64,000 nt of DNA, from assembly GCA_023390055.1 (NCBI GenBank), contig JAEWDP010000113.1:1-64000 (forward strand), given 5' to 3'. Below, one piece after another: positions 51,323-61,130 of this stretch. A model generated the notes under the pieces. The model was not told the origin of the DNA. It searched no databases and saw only the letters and a list, made by a program, of their open reading frames with translations. The DNA comes from Pseudomonadota bacterium (GTDB lineage Bacteria > Pseudomonadota > Alphaproteobacteria > Rhizobiales > Rhizobiaceae). How positions within the stretch are numbered: position 1 is the stretch's first letter; every line of letters starts with the position of its first letter. Position numbers and translations under genes: made by a program.

Positions 51323-52531
51323 ATGACGGAAGCCTTCATTTACGATCACGTACGCACACCGCGCGGTCGCGGCAAGAAGGATGGCAGTCTGCACGAAGTG
51401 CCGTCGGTGAGGCTGGCTGCGGGGATGCTTAATGCTCTTCGAGACCGAAACGGTCTCGATACCACCACAGTCGATGATATCATTCTTGGTTGCGTCGATC
51501 CGGTCATGGATGCTGGTGCCGTCATCGCCAAGGCGGCCGCGTTCGAGGCTGGCTATTCCTTCCGCGCTCCGGGCATGCAGATCTCCCGCTTTTGCGCATC
51601 CGGGCTCGACGCTGTCAATCTTGCAGCGGCCAAGATCGTTGCGGGGTCTGATGACATCGTCATCGCTGGCGGTGTGGAATCGATGTCGCGCGTCGGTATG
51701 GGGATGTCCGGCGGTGCCTGGTACATGGACCCGTCGGTCAATTTCCCTGCCTATTTCATGCCCCAGGGCGTATCAGCCGACCTGATTGCCACCAAGTACG
51801 GCTTTTCCCGCGAGGATGTCGATGCCTATGCGGTTGAAAGCCAGAGGCGTGCCGCGCGAGCCTGGGATGCGGGCCACTTCCGCAACTCCGTCATCGCCGT
51901 GAAGGACCACAATGGACTTGTCATTCTTGATCGCGATGAGAACATGCGGCCAGAAACAGACATGCAGGCGCTTGCTACGCTCAATCCATCCTTCCAGATG
52001 CCAGGCGAGATGGGTGGTTTTGAAGCCGTCGGCATTCAGGCTCACCCGGAAATTGAGCGTATCAACTATGTTCACCATGCGGGCAATTCTTCCGGCATCG
52101 TCGATGGTGCAGCGGCTGTACTGCTGGGTTCGCAAGCATCCGGCACGGCCATGGGTCTCAAGCCGCGTGCCCGCATCCGTGCCTTCGCCAATATCGGCTC
52201 AGAGCCTGCCTTGATGTTGACCGGCCCGGTCGATGTTACACAAAAGCTCCTTTCACGCTCGGGAATGTCGCTCTCCGATATCGATCTCTTCGAACTGAAC
52301 GAAGCTTTCGCGGCAGTGGTCCTGCGCTACTGCCAAGCATTCGACATCAGCCATGACAGGATCAACGTCAACGGCGGTGCAATTGCCATGGGACATCCGC
52401 TTGGTGCGACCGGCGCAATGATCCTCGGTACGGTCCTTGACGAACTTGAACGGCGTGATCTCAACACGGCTCTCGTCACGCTGTGTATCGGTGCGGGCAT
52501 GGGAACTGCCACGATTATCGAACGCGTGTGA
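51323..52531 (+). CDS. Acetyl-CoA C-acyltransferase (thiolase)
   Basis: A 402-residue thiolase that cleaves 3-ketoacyl-CoA with CoA. The nucleophile Cys is in SRFCASGLDAVNLAA, the second active-site loops are GHPLGATGA and CIGAGMGTATI, and NEAFAAV holds the conserved Asn. ATG 51323, 7 bases after GGGAG, is chosen over a tandem ATG at 51320. The role in degradation rather than synthesis is inferred from the flanking acyl-CoA dehydrogenase and FadJ-like genes. Confidence 0.93.
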   Translation: MTEAFIYDHVRTPRGRGKKDGSLHEVPSVRLAAGMLNALRDRNGLDTTTVDDIILGCVDPVMDAGAVIAKAAAFEAGYSFRAPGMQISRFCASGLDAVNLAAAKIVAGSDDIVIAGGVESMSRVGMGMSGGAWYMDPSVNFPAYFMPQGVSADLIATKYGFSREDVDAYAVESQRRAARAWDAGHFRNSVIAVKDHNGLVILDRDENMRPETDMQALATLNPSFQMPGEMGGFEAVGIQAHPEIERINYVHHAGNSSGIVDGAAAVLLGSQASGTAMGLKPRARIRAFANIGSEPALMLTGPVDVTQKLLSRSGMSLSDIDLFELNEAFAAVVLRYCQAFDISHDRINVNGGAIAMGHPLGATGAMILGTVLDELERRDLNTALVTLCIGAGMGTATIIERV

Positions 52532-52551
52532 GATCGGCGAGGAGAAAAGAC

Positions 52552-54738
52552 ATGACTTACGTGAACTTCACCGTCGAAACGGACACAGATGGCATTCAGC
52601 TTGTCACCTGGGACATGCCGGGAAAATCCATGAATGTCTTCACCAAGGAAGTGATGGACGAGATTGACCGGATTGTCGACGAAGCTGTTCTTGACGCGTC
52701 AGTCAAGGGCGTCGTTTTCACATCCGGCAAGGCAGCCTTTTCGGGAGGCGCCGACATCACCATGATCAGGGACCTGTTTTCCATGATTGCCAGGGAAAAA
52801 CAGGAAGATCCGGATGGAGCGATCCAAAAGCTCTTTGATGTGGCGGGTCGCATGTCGTGGTTGTGGCGCAGGATCGAAACCTGTGGCAAGCCCTGGGTTT
52901 GTGCCGTCAACGGCATCTGTATGGGCGGTGCCTTCGAACTGGCGCTTGCCTGCCACGGCCGGGTTGTTGCGAATACGAAGTCGGTGAAGCTTGCGCTGCC
53001 CGAAGTCAAGGTCGGCATTTTTCCAGGTGCGGGTGGTACCCAGCGCGTTTCGCGGCTGGCAAATACCCAGGATGCCCTGCAGATGATGACGACGGGCCAG
53101 TCGCTGACCCCGCAGCGCGCCAAAGCCATGGGTCTGGTTCATCAGGTGGTCGAACCAGACAAGTTGATCGAAACTGCAAAGCAGATGATCAAGGATGGCC
53201 TGAAGGCGACGGCACCGTGGGACGAAAAGGGGTTCAAGGTACCCGGTGGTGGTGTCTGGACACCCGCGGCAGCCCAGCTTTTTCCGGCGGCACCGGCCAT
53301 TTTGCGGCGTGAGACTGCCGGCAATTATCCCGCAGCGCTTGCCATCTTGAAATGTGTCTACGAGGGTTTGCAACTTCCCTTCGACATAGCCTTGAAGGTC
53401 GAGCAGCGCTACTTCACCGAGATCCTTCAGACGACTGAAGCCTTTTCGATGATCCGGTCTCTCTTCGTCTCGATGCAGGAACTTGCAAAAGGCGCTCGTC
53501 GTCCCGCAGACCAGGAAAAAACCAGCTTTGCCAAGGTTGGCATCGTCGGTGCCGGTTTCATGGGAGCGTCGATTGCCTATGTGACAGCTGCGGCCGGGAT
53601 TGCGGTCATTCTTGTCGATCGCGACGAGGAGGCCGCAAGGCAGGGCAAGGCAGTGGCAGAAAAACTGGTGGCTGATCGTGTCGGCAAGGGCCGGATGACC
53701 AGGGAGGAAGGCGAAGCGCTTCTTTCTCTTGTCACGCCAGCATCCGGCTATGATCTGCTCCATGACGTCGATCTCGTCATTGAGGCGGTCTTTGAAGACC
53801 GTGCGGTAAAGACCGCCGTCATCAAAGAGGTTGAGGCGGTCATTGCGCCAACGACCATCTTTGCCTCCAATACCTCGACGTTACCGATTACCGGGCTTGG
53901 CGAACGTTCCAGACGTCCGGATCAGTTTATTGGCCTCCATTTCTTTTCGCCTGTCGAAAAGATGATGCTCACGGAAGTGATCCTTGGTGAAAAGACAGGT
54001 GACAGGGCACTTGCCGTTGCGCTGGACTTTGTCGCCAGGATCAAGAAGACGCCGATCGTCGTCAACGATACCCGCGGCTTTTTCGTCAACCGCTGCGTGT
54101 TTCGTTACATCAACGAGGCTTATGACATGCTGATCGATGGCGTGCCTCCGGCGATGATTGAAAATGCCGCGAAGATGGCCGGCATGCCGGTTGGTCCATT
54201 GGCCCTGAATGACGAGGTTGCCGTTGATCTTTCACAAAAAATCATGAAGGCGTCGATCGCCGATCTTGGACCTTCAGCCGTCAAGCCCGAACATATGGAA
54301 CTGATCGACCGGATGGTTGACGGTCTTGATCGGCGCGGCCGCAAGAACGGCAAGGGCTTTTACGAGTATCCCGCCAAGCCTGCGCGCAAGTTTCTCTGGC
54401 CGGGCCTTGCCGATCTCTACCCGCAGCGACCGGCGGATGAGATCGACATCGAAGTCTTGAAGCAGCGCTTTCTTGTCATGATCGCGCTCGAAGCGGTGCG
54501 CACGATGGAAGAGGGGATCGTGACGGATCCCCGAGAGGCGGATATCGGTTCCATCCTCGGCTTCGGTTTTGCGCCCTATACGGGCGGTGTGCTCTCCTAT
54601 GTTGATGGCATGGGTGTCAAGAATTTCGTGGCACTTTGTGAAACGCTTGCTGCCACCTGTGGAGATCACTTCAAACCGACGCAACTCCTCACTGAAATGG
54701 CCACCAGGGATGAGACATTCTACCAGAGCATGGCGTAA
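52552..54738 (+). CDS. FadJ-type 3-hydroxyacyl-CoA dehydrogenase/enoyl-CoA hydratase fusion
   Basis: A 728-residue bifunctional beta-oxidation enzyme. The N-terminal crotonase domain (about 1-190) has GKAAFSGGADITMI and NGICMGGAFELALACHG with the oxyanion loop; the NAD-binding domain begins at GIVGAGFMGASIAYV (about 330), the catalytic His is in GLHFFSPVEKMMLTEVI, and a C-terminal dehydrogenase domain follows. ATG 52552 behind GAGGAGAAAAGAC. It accepts the acyl-CoA dehydrogenase product and feeds the thiolase. The closest paralogue (FadB or FadJ) cannot be settled. Confidence 0.94.
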   Translation: MTYVNFTVETDTDGIQLVTWDMPGKSMNVFTKEVMDEIDRIVDEAVLDASVKGVVFTSGKAAFSGGADITMIRDLFSMIAREKQEDPDGAIQKLFDVAGRMSWLWRRIETCGKPWVCAVNGICMGGAFELALACHGRVVANTKSVKLALPEVKVGIFPGAGGTQRVSRLANTQDALQMMTTGQSLTPQRAKAMGLVHQVVEPDKLIETAKQMIKDGLKATAPWDEKGFKVPGGGVWTPAAAQLFPAAPAILRRETAGNYPAALAILKCVYEGLQLPFDIALKVEQRYFTEILQTTEAFSMIRSLFVSMQELAKGARRPADQEKTSFAKVGIVGAGFMGASIAYVTAAAGIAVILVDRDEEAARQGKAVAEKLVADRVGKGRMTREEGEALLSLVTPASGYDLLHDVDLVIEAVFEDRAVKTAVIKEVEAVIAPTTIFASNTSTLPITGLGERSRRPDQFIGLHFFSPVEKMMLTEVILGEKTGDRALAVALDFVARIKKTPIVVNDTRGFFVNRCVFRYINEAYDMLIDGVPPAMIENAAKMAGMPVGPLALNDEVAVDLSQKIMKASIADLGPSAVKPEHMELIDRMVDGLDRRGRKNGKGFYEYPAKPARKFLWPGLADLYPQRPADEIDIEVLKQRFLVMIALEAVRTMEEGIVTDPREADIGSILGFGFAPYTGGVLSYVDGMGVKNFVALCETLAATCGDHFKPTQLLTEMATRDETFYQSMA

Positions 54739-54965
54739 AGCCACCTCCGCAGGCAGGCGTGACGTCATGAATGCTTTGATCTTCATTGCCCGATTGGAAG
54801 GATCTCGTTAGGGACCATTCCAGTCGGGCGGGCTGCCGATCGATCTATGGAAGTTGCGATAGGAACGCAGTGCGACCCGCACGTTCCTGTACCATGCGAC
54901 TTTGTAGAAAAACGTATAGTGCATACCATTGACAGTCATTTGCGCGACGATGTATGAATTTTCCA

Positions 54966-54988
54966 ACTGGTAAGGCCAGCTTACCAGT
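54966..54988. promoter_or_regulatory. Palindromic operator before the GntR/TRAP operon
   Basis: Perfect 9-bp arms ACTGGTAAG and CTTACCAGT flank GCCAG, 28 bases before the regulator's ATG. The TGGT/ACCA outer half-sites fit FadR-subfamily GntR operators. A weaker similar element (GTAT-AGTGC-ATAC) lies at 54914. Probably autoregulatory. Confidence 0.7.
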
Positions 54989-55016
54989 CACGCTTTGGAG
55001 GGCGTGGGAGGGATTC

Positions 55017-55757
55017 ATGTTTTCGGTCGTGGAATCGCGCCGCCTGTATCATCAGGTGGCAGACCAGATGCGCAGCCTGATTGAGCGGGGCAGCTTTGCC
55101 CCGGGATCGCGACTGCCCGCCGAGCGTGAGCTGGCCGAACGTCTAGGTGTTTCCCGTCCAACTTTGCGAGAAGCCCTGATTGTACTGGAAGTCGAAGGCT
55201 TTGTTCATATACGTATGGGGGCCGGCGTCTTCGTCGCCACCTTGAACCGGCCGGCTAACAAGACACCGGCCGAAGAGGCCGAGGGCCCCTTTGAACTTTT
55301 GCGTGCACGTGCTTTGGTCGAATGCGCGATCGCCGAGGATGCGGCGCGTGTCGTCCGGCCTGACCACATTGTCAATCTGGACAGGATTCTCGCGCACATG
55401 GCGTCCTCGCTCGACGATCGGAACGCGGCATTGACGGCTGACCGGGACTTTCATGTTGCCGTTGCCGACATCATCGGCAACGGCACGCTGAACCGCTTCG
55501 TGGGTAATATTCACGATCTTCGTCTGACGCCCTATTTCGAACGGCTTGCCAGTTACTTCGAGAACCCCTCGACCTGGCAGGAAGCGATGGAAGAGCACCG
55601 CGCCATCCGTGACGCGCTTGCTGCCTCAAGCCCGCAGGCTGCCCGTTCGGCCATGCGTGCGCATCTGGACAAATCACAGCTTCGTCTGTCGGAAAGTTTT
55701 GGCGAAGAGCCGGTCGACAGCGACATGCCCGCCGCGAGGAGGTGCGCTGGCGGTTAA
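55017..55757 (+). CDS. FadR-subfamily GntR regulator of the sugar-acid operon
   Basis: A 246-residue regulator: winged helix-turn-helix at about 8-75 (RLPAERELAERLGVSRPTLR, then EALIVLEVEGFVHIRMG) and an FCD ligand-binding domain at about 95-225. ExuR/UxuR-type regulators of hexuronate use belong here. ATG 55017 behind GGGAGGG. It begins the operon with the TRAP transporter and uronate enzymes and likely senses one of their intermediates, binding the palindrome just upstream. Confidence 0.9.
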   Translation: MFSVVESRRLYHQVADQMRSLIERGSFAPGSRLPAERELAERLGVSRPTLREALIVLEVEGFVHIRMGAGVFVATLNRPANKTPAEEAEGPFELLRARALVECAIAEDAARVVRPDHIVNLDRILAHMASSLDDRNAALTADRDFHVAVADIIGNGTLNRFVGNIHDLRLTPYFERLASYFENPSTWQEAMEEHRAIRDALAASSPQAARSAMRAHLDKSQLRLSESFGEEPVDSDMPAARRCAGG

Positions 55758-55789
55758 CTGCACTTTTGACTTCAACCCGGGAGGAACAA

Positions 55790-56767
55790 ATGAAGTTGAG
55801 ACTGACTACCATCCTTGGCGCCACTGCCGCCGTCATTGCCTCGGCTTTCGCAGCCCAGGCCCAGACGGCCCTGAAGTGGGCGCATGTGTACGAAACATCC
55901 GAACCTTTCCACACGGAATCGGTATGGGCGGCGCAAGAGATTGCCAAGCGCACGGACGGCCGCTACACGATCGATGTCTTTCCCGCATCGCAGCTTGGCA
56001 AGGAAGCCGACATCAACCAGGGCCTCAAGCTTGGAACCGTCGATATCATCATCTCCGGATCGAGTTTTGCATCCCGTGAATATCCGCCGATCGGCGTCAC
56101 ATACTATCCGTATATCTTCCGCAATGCCGATCATCTGATCGCATACACGAAGAGCGATGTCTTCAAGAGGCTTGCCGCGGGTTACGAGGAGGCATCCGGC
56201 GGCAACCATATTACCGCCGTCAGCTATTACGGAACACGCCATACGACTTCGAACGAGCCGATTAAAACATGTGCCGACATGGCCGGGTTGAAGATCCGCG
56301 TTCCCGATGTTCCGGCCTACCTTGCCATGCCGCGCGCCTGCGGGGCAAACACGGCTCCGATCGCCTTTGCCGAAGTCTATCTGGCCTTGCAGAACGGGAC
56401 GGTTGATGCCCAGGAAAATCCGCTGACCACCATCGAGGCAAAGAAGTTCTACGAAGTGCAAAGCGACATCGTGCTGACCGGTCATATCGTCGATCATCTG
56501 AACACGGTCGTGTCCGGCATCTTGTGGTCCAAGCTCTCTGACGAAGACAAGCAGATCTTCACGGAAGTCATGCAGGAAGCGGCAGAACGCACTACCAAGA
56601 TCATCGAGAAGAAAGAGGTTGAACTTGTCGAGAAATTCAAGGCTGACGGCCTGACAGTCACGGAAGTTGACAAGGCGGACTTCGAAAAGACCGTGGCAGA
56701 AAAGGTCTCCTTCGAGGAGTTCGGCTACAGCAAGGAAGACTGGGAAGCTATCCGCGCAATTCAGTGA
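55790..56767 (+). CDS. dctP: TRAP transporter solute-binding protein DctP
   Basis: A periplasmic receptor of 325 residues, probably for an acidic sugar. The signal peptide (about 1-24, ending AAQAQ) is followed by the TRAP core: FPASQLGKEADINQGLKLGT, AGLKIRVPDVPAYL (the conserved Arg that pairs with the ligand carboxylate) and GTVDAQENPLTTIEAKKFYE. ATG 55790, 6 bases after GGGAGGA. The membrane subunits follow. Ligand is inferred from the downstream enzymes. Confidence 0.94.
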   Translation: MKLRLTTILGATAAVIASAFAAQAQTALKWAHVYETSEPFHTESVWAAQEIAKRTDGRYTIDVFPASQLGKEADINQGLKLGTVDIIISGSSFASREYPPIGVTYYPYIFRNADHLIAYTKSDVFKRLAAGYEEASGGNHITAVSYYGTRHTTSNEPIKTCADMAGLKIRVPDVPAYLAMPRACGANTAPIAFAEVYLALQNGTVDAQENPLTTIEAKKFYEVQSDIVLTGHIVDHLNTVVSGILWSKLSDEDKQIFTEVMQEAAERTTKIIEKKEVELVEKFKADGLTVTEVDKADFEKTVAEKVSFEEFGYSKEDWEAIRAIQ

Positions 56768-56835
56768 TGCCTTTGTGACGTCCGGCGAAACTTCGCCGGG
56801 CGTCAGCCAACCTTTCCGATCTTGCGGAGTTTTAA

Positions 56836-57408
56836 ATGAACGAGCAACAGCATGCTCCAATCAGTGTCGACGAGATGGCGCATGCCTTCGAGGAGGATAC
56901 CGGTCCCGTCGACCTGTCCCCTTACGCCGTGGAAGACTGGTTCAACCTTGCCCTGTTCTGGGTCATGGCGCTTTGCGTCTTCCTGCAGTTCTTCACGCGC
57001 TATGCCTTGAACAACAGTTTCGCCTGGACCGAGGAGATCGCCGCCAACTGCCTGGTGGTTGTCGTCTTCCTGGGCTCCGTCATGTGCGTGCGGATGGTTC
57101 GTCACATCCAGGTGGATTTCATCTATCAGTTCCTGTCGAAAAGAACGGGCCGGGCTCTGGAAGTGCTGGTCGATTTCATCATCATAGGCTTCTTTGCCTA
57201 CACGACATGGCTGATGTGGCGCTACATCGCCATTGTTGGCAATGAACGCATGGTGACCGTCAACCTGCCGCGTGGCTATGTCTTCTATACCGTCTTCATA
57301 GCCTTCGCGCTGATGCTCGCACGCTCCGTCCAGAACTTCATCAAAGATATTTTCAATGAAAAGACCGTTCGCGAAAAGGCGAACGAAATCGATGCCGAGG
57401 GGATCTGA
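56836..57408 (+). CDS. dctQ: TRAP transporter small permease DctQ
   Basis: A 190-residue inner-membrane subunit with four spans and the family pattern FFTRYALNNSFAWTEEIA near the end of the first span, then VRMVRHIQVDFIY. The cytoplasmic N-terminus is longer than usual (about 30 acidic residues). It sits 3 bases before dctM, in the standard P-Q-M order. Confidence 0.92.
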   Translation: MNEQQHAPISVDEMAHAFEEDTGPVDLSPYAVEDWFNLALFWVMALCVFLQFFTRYALNNSFAWTEEIAANCLVVVVFLGSVMCVRMVRHIQVDFIYQFLSKRTGRALEVLVDFIIIGFFAYTTWLMWRYIAIVGNERMVTVNLPRGYVFYTVFIAFALMLARSVQNFIKDIFNEKTVREKANEIDAEGI

Positions 57409-57411
57409 CAC

Positions 57412-58818
57412 GTGCTTTTGCTTATAGGGTCCTTTCTGCTTCTCATGGTCATCGGCACACCGGTTGCCGTCTCGCTCGGTGTTGCGTCACTGGCTTATCT
57501 CATAATCTATGGCGTGGCGCCCGACATCATCGCCGCCCAGCGCATGATCGCCGGCGTCGAAAGCTTTCCGCTGATCGCCGTGCCATTCTTCATTCTTGCC
57601 GGCAATCTGATGAACATTGCCGGTGTCACGGGCCGCATCTACCATTTCGCGCTGTCTCTTGTCGGCTGGATGAAGGGCGGCCTGGCGCAGGTCAATATCG
57701 TCGGCTCGGTCGTCTTTTCAGGGATGTCGGGAACAGCCCTGGCAGATGCCGCCGGTATCGGCACGATCGAAATCAAGGCGATGAAGGATCATGGTTATCC
57801 GGTCGAAGCCGCCGTTGGGGTTACCGCCGCATCGGCAACCCTTGGACCGATCATGCCACCATCATTGCCTTTCGTCATCTACGGCATGATGGCCAATGTC
57901 TCGATCGGTGCTTTGTTCATGGCTGGTGTCATTCCCGGTATTGTCATGACGGCGCTGATGATGATTACCGTCGTGATCTTTGCGCATCGCAAGGGGTGGG
58001 GATCGGATACGCCATTTGAACTGAAGCGGCTTGTCTCCTCCTCGATCGAAATCATGATCGTTCTGTGTTTTCCGGTCGCGATCTACGTGATGGTATTGTT
58101 GGGCCTTTCGCTCAATGTCGCGGTGCTTCTGGCCCTCGTGGGGCTTGTCCTGCTGGACTGGTATTTCGATTTCTCGGCAGTCATGGCGCTGATGACGCCG
58201 GTGCTTTTGATCGGCGGCATGACCCTGGGATGGTTCACACCAACGGAGGCGGCGGTTGCAGCCGTCATCTGGTCGCTGTTTCTGGGCCTCGTCCGCTATC
58301 GCACGATGACGCTGAGGACACTTGCGAAGGCGAGTATGGACACGATCGAGACAACCGCATCGGTTCTGTTCATCGTCACCACCGCATCGATCTTTGCGTG
58401 GCTTTTGACGGTCAGCCAGGCGGCTCAGGTGTTTTCCGACTTCATGTTCTCGCTGACGGACAACTGGTGGACATTCCTGATCATCGTCAATATCGTGCTA
58501 GTGATTGTCGGTGCGTTCCTTGACACGATTGCGGCGATCACCATCCTGGTTCCGATCCTGATGCCGATTGCGGCACGCTACGGCATCGATCCGGTGCATC
58601 TCGGGCTGATCTTGACCTTGAACCTGATGATCGGCCTCCTGACACCGCCGGTTGGTGTGGTGCTCTTCGTGCTGTCACGCATATCGAAGATGTCGATCGA
58701 ACGGACGGTGATGGCAATCCTTCCCTGGATGATCCCGCTTTTTGTGGCATTGCTGCTGATCACCTTCATTCCGGCGATCTCGCTGTGGTTGCCGACACAG
58801 TTCGGACTGATCCGCTGA
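57412..58818 (+). CDS. dctM: TRAP transporter large permease DctM
   Basis: The main sodium-coupled permease subunit, 468 residues with about 12 spans. Motifs: ESFPLIAVPFFILAGNLMN, VFSGMSGTALADAAGIGTI, ASATLGPIMPPSLPFVIYG, and near the C-terminus LGLILTLNLMIGLLTPPVGV. It starts with GTG 3 bases after dctQ. Secondary transport driven by Na+ or H+. Confidence 0.95.
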   Translation: MLLLIGSFLLLMVIGTPVAVSLGVASLAYLIIYGVAPDIIAAQRMIAGVESFPLIAVPFFILAGNLMNIAGVTGRIYHFALSLVGWMKGGLAQVNIVGSVVFSGMSGTALADAAGIGTIEIKAMKDHGYPVEAAVGVTAASATLGPIMPPSLPFVIYGMMANVSIGALFMAGVIPGIVMTALMMITVVIFAHRKGWGSDTPFELKRLVSSSIEIMIVLCFPVAIYVMVLLGLSLNVAVLLALVGLVLLDWYFDFSAVMALMTPVLLIGGMTLGWFTPTEAAVAAVIWSLFLGLVRYRTMTLRTLAKASMDTIETTASVLFIVTTASIFAWLLTVSQAAQVFSDFMFSLTDNWWTFLIIVNIVLVIVGAFLDTIAAITILVPILMPIAARYGIDPVHLGLILTLNLMIGLLTPPVGVVLFVLSRISKMSIERTVMAILPWMIPLFVALLLITFIPAISLWLPTQFGLIR

Positions 58819-58872
58819 TGAACAACAGGCCTGTTCGAGCCTTGGGCAGGCCTGACCAGGCTGCAGGAAATC

Positions 58873-59922
58873 ATGCAAATGCAGACGCGCGTTGCCCGGC
58901 TCTACGGTGAAAAGGATATCAGGGTTGAAACCCAGCGGACGCCCGATCCGGGCGAAGGTGAGGTCTTGCTGCGAATGGCAGTCGGTGGAATTTGCGGATC
59001 CGATCTTCACTACTACCAGGATGGCGGCTTTGGTCCGGTGCGTGTGCGCGAACCGATGATTGTCGGTCACGAGGCTTCGGGCTACGTCGAAGCACTGGGA
59101 GCTGGTGTCGCTGGTCTTCGCGTCGGCCAGCTGGTTGCCGTCAACCCAAGCCAGCCTTGTGGTGCGTGCCGTTTCTGCAAGGTCGGTCAGACAATCCATT
59201 GCCCCAACATGCACTTCATGGGAAGTGCGATGCGGCTACCCCATGTGCATGGCATGTTTCGCGACCGGCTCGTGGTATCGGGTGGAAAATGCGTTGCGGT
59301 CGGTAGCGAGATTACGGCCGCTGAAGCGGCCTGCACCGAACCGCTCGCCGTCTGTCTGCATGCGGTGTCGCGCGCAGGCGTTCTGACCGGAAAAAAGATA
59401 CTGGTAACGGGCTCAGGCCCCATCGGTGCACTTGTCGTCGCTGCCGCGCGCCTTGCAGGAGCGGCGGAAATTGTCGTCTGCGATCTCATGGATGCGGCCT
59501 TGGAGCGGGCGCGGGCAATGGGTGCCACGACGCTTGTCAATATTGCGCGCGATCATGAAAAACTTTCGCAATACGGACAGGATAAGGGATATTTCGACAT
59601 CGCGTTTGAATGTTCGGCGGCACCTTCTGCCATTCGTAATGTCATCGAAGTGGTTCGCCCGCTGGGAACGATTGTCCAGGTCGGCATTGCGGGAGATGTT
59701 GTCGTACCCTTGAACGCTTTGGTTGCCAAAGAGCTCAACTGGGTCGGTTCCCAGCGCTTTGATTGTGAATTTACGCGTGCGGCGCACCTCATAGCCAATC
59801 GGGCAATTGACGTAAGGCCGATCATTTCGCACACGTTCAATATCGATGAGGCCGTCATGGCCTTTAATCAGGCCGGCGACCGTACCAAAGCCTGCAAGGT
59901 ACAACTAACATTTTTCTCCTGA
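58873..59922 (+). CDS. Zinc-dependent alcohol dehydrogenase, L-idonate/L-gulonate 5-dehydrogenase-like
   Basis: A medium-chain dehydrogenase of 349 residues. Catalytic zinc ligands are in GICGSDLHYY (Cys) and GHEAS (His, Glu); the structural zinc Cys cluster is CGACRFCKVGQTIHC; the NAD motif is GSGPIGALV. It resembles IdnD and RspB, which oxidise L-idonate or L-gulonate at C5. With UxuA and the UxuB-like reductase next door, oxidation of L-gulonate to D-fructuronate is the attractive role. Substrate not proven. Confidence 0.87.
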   Translation: MQMQTRVARLYGEKDIRVETQRTPDPGEGEVLLRMAVGGICGSDLHYYQDGGFGPVRVREPMIVGHEASGYVEALGAGVAGLRVGQLVAVNPSQPCGACRFCKVGQTIHCPNMHFMGSAMRLPHVHGMFRDRLVVSGGKCVAVGSEITAAEAACTEPLAVCLHAVSRAGVLTGKKILVTGSGPIGALVVAAARLAGAAEIVVCDLMDAALERARAMGATTLVNIARDHEKLSQYGQDKGYFDIAFECSAAPSAIRNVIEVVRPLGTIVQVGIAGDVVVPLNALVAKELNWVGSQRFDCEFTRAAHLIANRAIDVRPIISHTFNIDEAVMAFNQAGDRTKACKVQLTFFS

Positions 59923-59931
59923 GGAGTTTTC

Positions 59932-61128
59932 ATGCGGCATACGTGGCGTTGGTTTGGCCCGGTAGACAAGGTCAGTGTTCAAGATGCCGCCCAGGCCGGG
60001 GCCCGCGGTATCGTCAGCGCGCTTCATCATGTGGAAACGGGAAAGGTGTGGCCGGAAGACGAAATCGCGAGGCGCCACGACGAGATCCGGGCTGGCGGCC
60101 TTGTCTGGGATGTTGTCGAAAGCGTTCCCGTATCGGAAAGCATCAAGACCCAGACCGGTGACTGGCGATCCCATGTGGAAAACTGGCAACAGACACTGCG
60201 TCATCTCGGTGCAAGCGGCATCCGGACTGTCTGCTACAATTTCATGCCGATCCTCGACTGGACGAGAACCGATCTTAGCTGGAATGCACGCCATGGTGCA
60301 AAGGCAATGCGTTTTGATCTGATCGACTTTGCAGCCTTCGATATCCATCTTCTCGAACGGCCGGGTGCGGCAAAAGATTACAACCAGGAACTGGTTGAAA
60401 GGGCGGCAGGCCGGTTTGCGCAAATGTCGGATGACCGGCGCGTAGCACTGGCAAGGAATATCGGTGCGGGCCTTCCCGGATCTGCTGATGGCTATACATT
60501 ACCGCAGCTGCGAGAGCATCTGGCGACTTATTCCGGGATCAGCCGGGAGAAGCTGCAACAGCACCTGATTGATTTCCTGTCGCAGGTCGTACCGGTTGCC
60601 GAGGAACTTGGCATCAATATCTGTGCTCATCCGGATGATCCGCCGTGGGCACTGCTTGGTCTGCCGCGCATCCTATCGAGCGAGGCGGACTATGCCTATA
60701 TGCTCGACGCAGTTGATAGTCCGGTAAACGGTGTGACCTTGTGCACAGGATCGTTGGGTGCTGGCAGCGAGAATGATCTGCCGGGCATGGCCAGACGCTT
60801 TGCCTCGCGCATCCACTTCGCGCATTTGCGCAACGTCCACCGCGAGGAGCCGACAACCCCGTGCTCGTTCTATGAAGACGAGCATCTTGAAGGCCATACC
60901 GACATGGTTGCCGTCATTGCAGAGCTTCTCAAGGAAGAAAAGCGACGGCATCGTGAAGGACGCGCTGACCATCAGATTCCGGTTCGACCCGATCACGGCC
61001 AGGAAATTCTCGATGATGTGACCCGTGGCGCACAACCGGGCTATCCGGCGATTGGTCGTCTGAAGGGTCTCGCCGAATTGCGTGGTATAGAATACGCACT
61101 GACCCACTTTGAATATGGAATGGACTGA
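59932..61128 (+). CDS. uxuA: Mannonate dehydratase
   Basis: A TIM-barrel metal enzyme of 398 residues that dehydrates D-mannonate to 2-keto-3-deoxygluconate. Start MRHTWRWFGPVDKVSV is the standard UxuA N-terminus; CAHPDDPPWALLGLPRI holds metal ligands (Cys, His, Asp), LCTGSLGAG and FAHLRNVHRE follow, and HTDMVAVI and RPDHGQ lie near the end. 9 bases after the dehydrogenase stop, with a GAGGAG ribosome-binding site. Confidence 0.95.
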   Translation: MRHTWRWFGPVDKVSVQDAAQAGARGIVSALHHVETGKVWPEDEIARRHDEIRAGGLVWDVVESVPVSESIKTQTGDWRSHVENWQQTLRHLGASGIRTVCYNFMPILDWTRTDLSWNARHGAKAMRFDLIDFAAFDIHLLERPGAAKDYNQELVERAAGRFAQMSDDRRVALARNIGAGLPGSADGYTLPQLREHLATYSGISREKLQQHLIDFLSQVVPVAEELGINICAHPDDPPWALLGLPRILSSEADYAYMLDAVDSPVNGVTLCTGSLGAGSENDLPGMARRFASRIHFAHLRNVHREEPTTPCSFYEDEHLEGHTDMVAVIAELLKEEKRRHREGRADHQIPVRPDHGQEILDDVTRGAQPGYPAIGRLKGLAELRGIEYALTHFEYGMD

Positions 61129-61130
61129 CG

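Noticed and set aside
50471..51394. 307-codon frame antisense to the acyl-CoA dehydrogenase
   Set aside because: Shadow of a conserved gene.
55772..56860. 362-codon frame antisense to dctP
   Set aside because: dctP is certain; the antisense frame has no recognisable domain.
58824..58835. 12-bp palindrome AACAGGCCTGTT with a nearby CAGGCCTG copy after dctM
   Set aside because: Short, GC-rich and between co-transcribed genes; probably a minor mRNA hairpin with no clear operator form.
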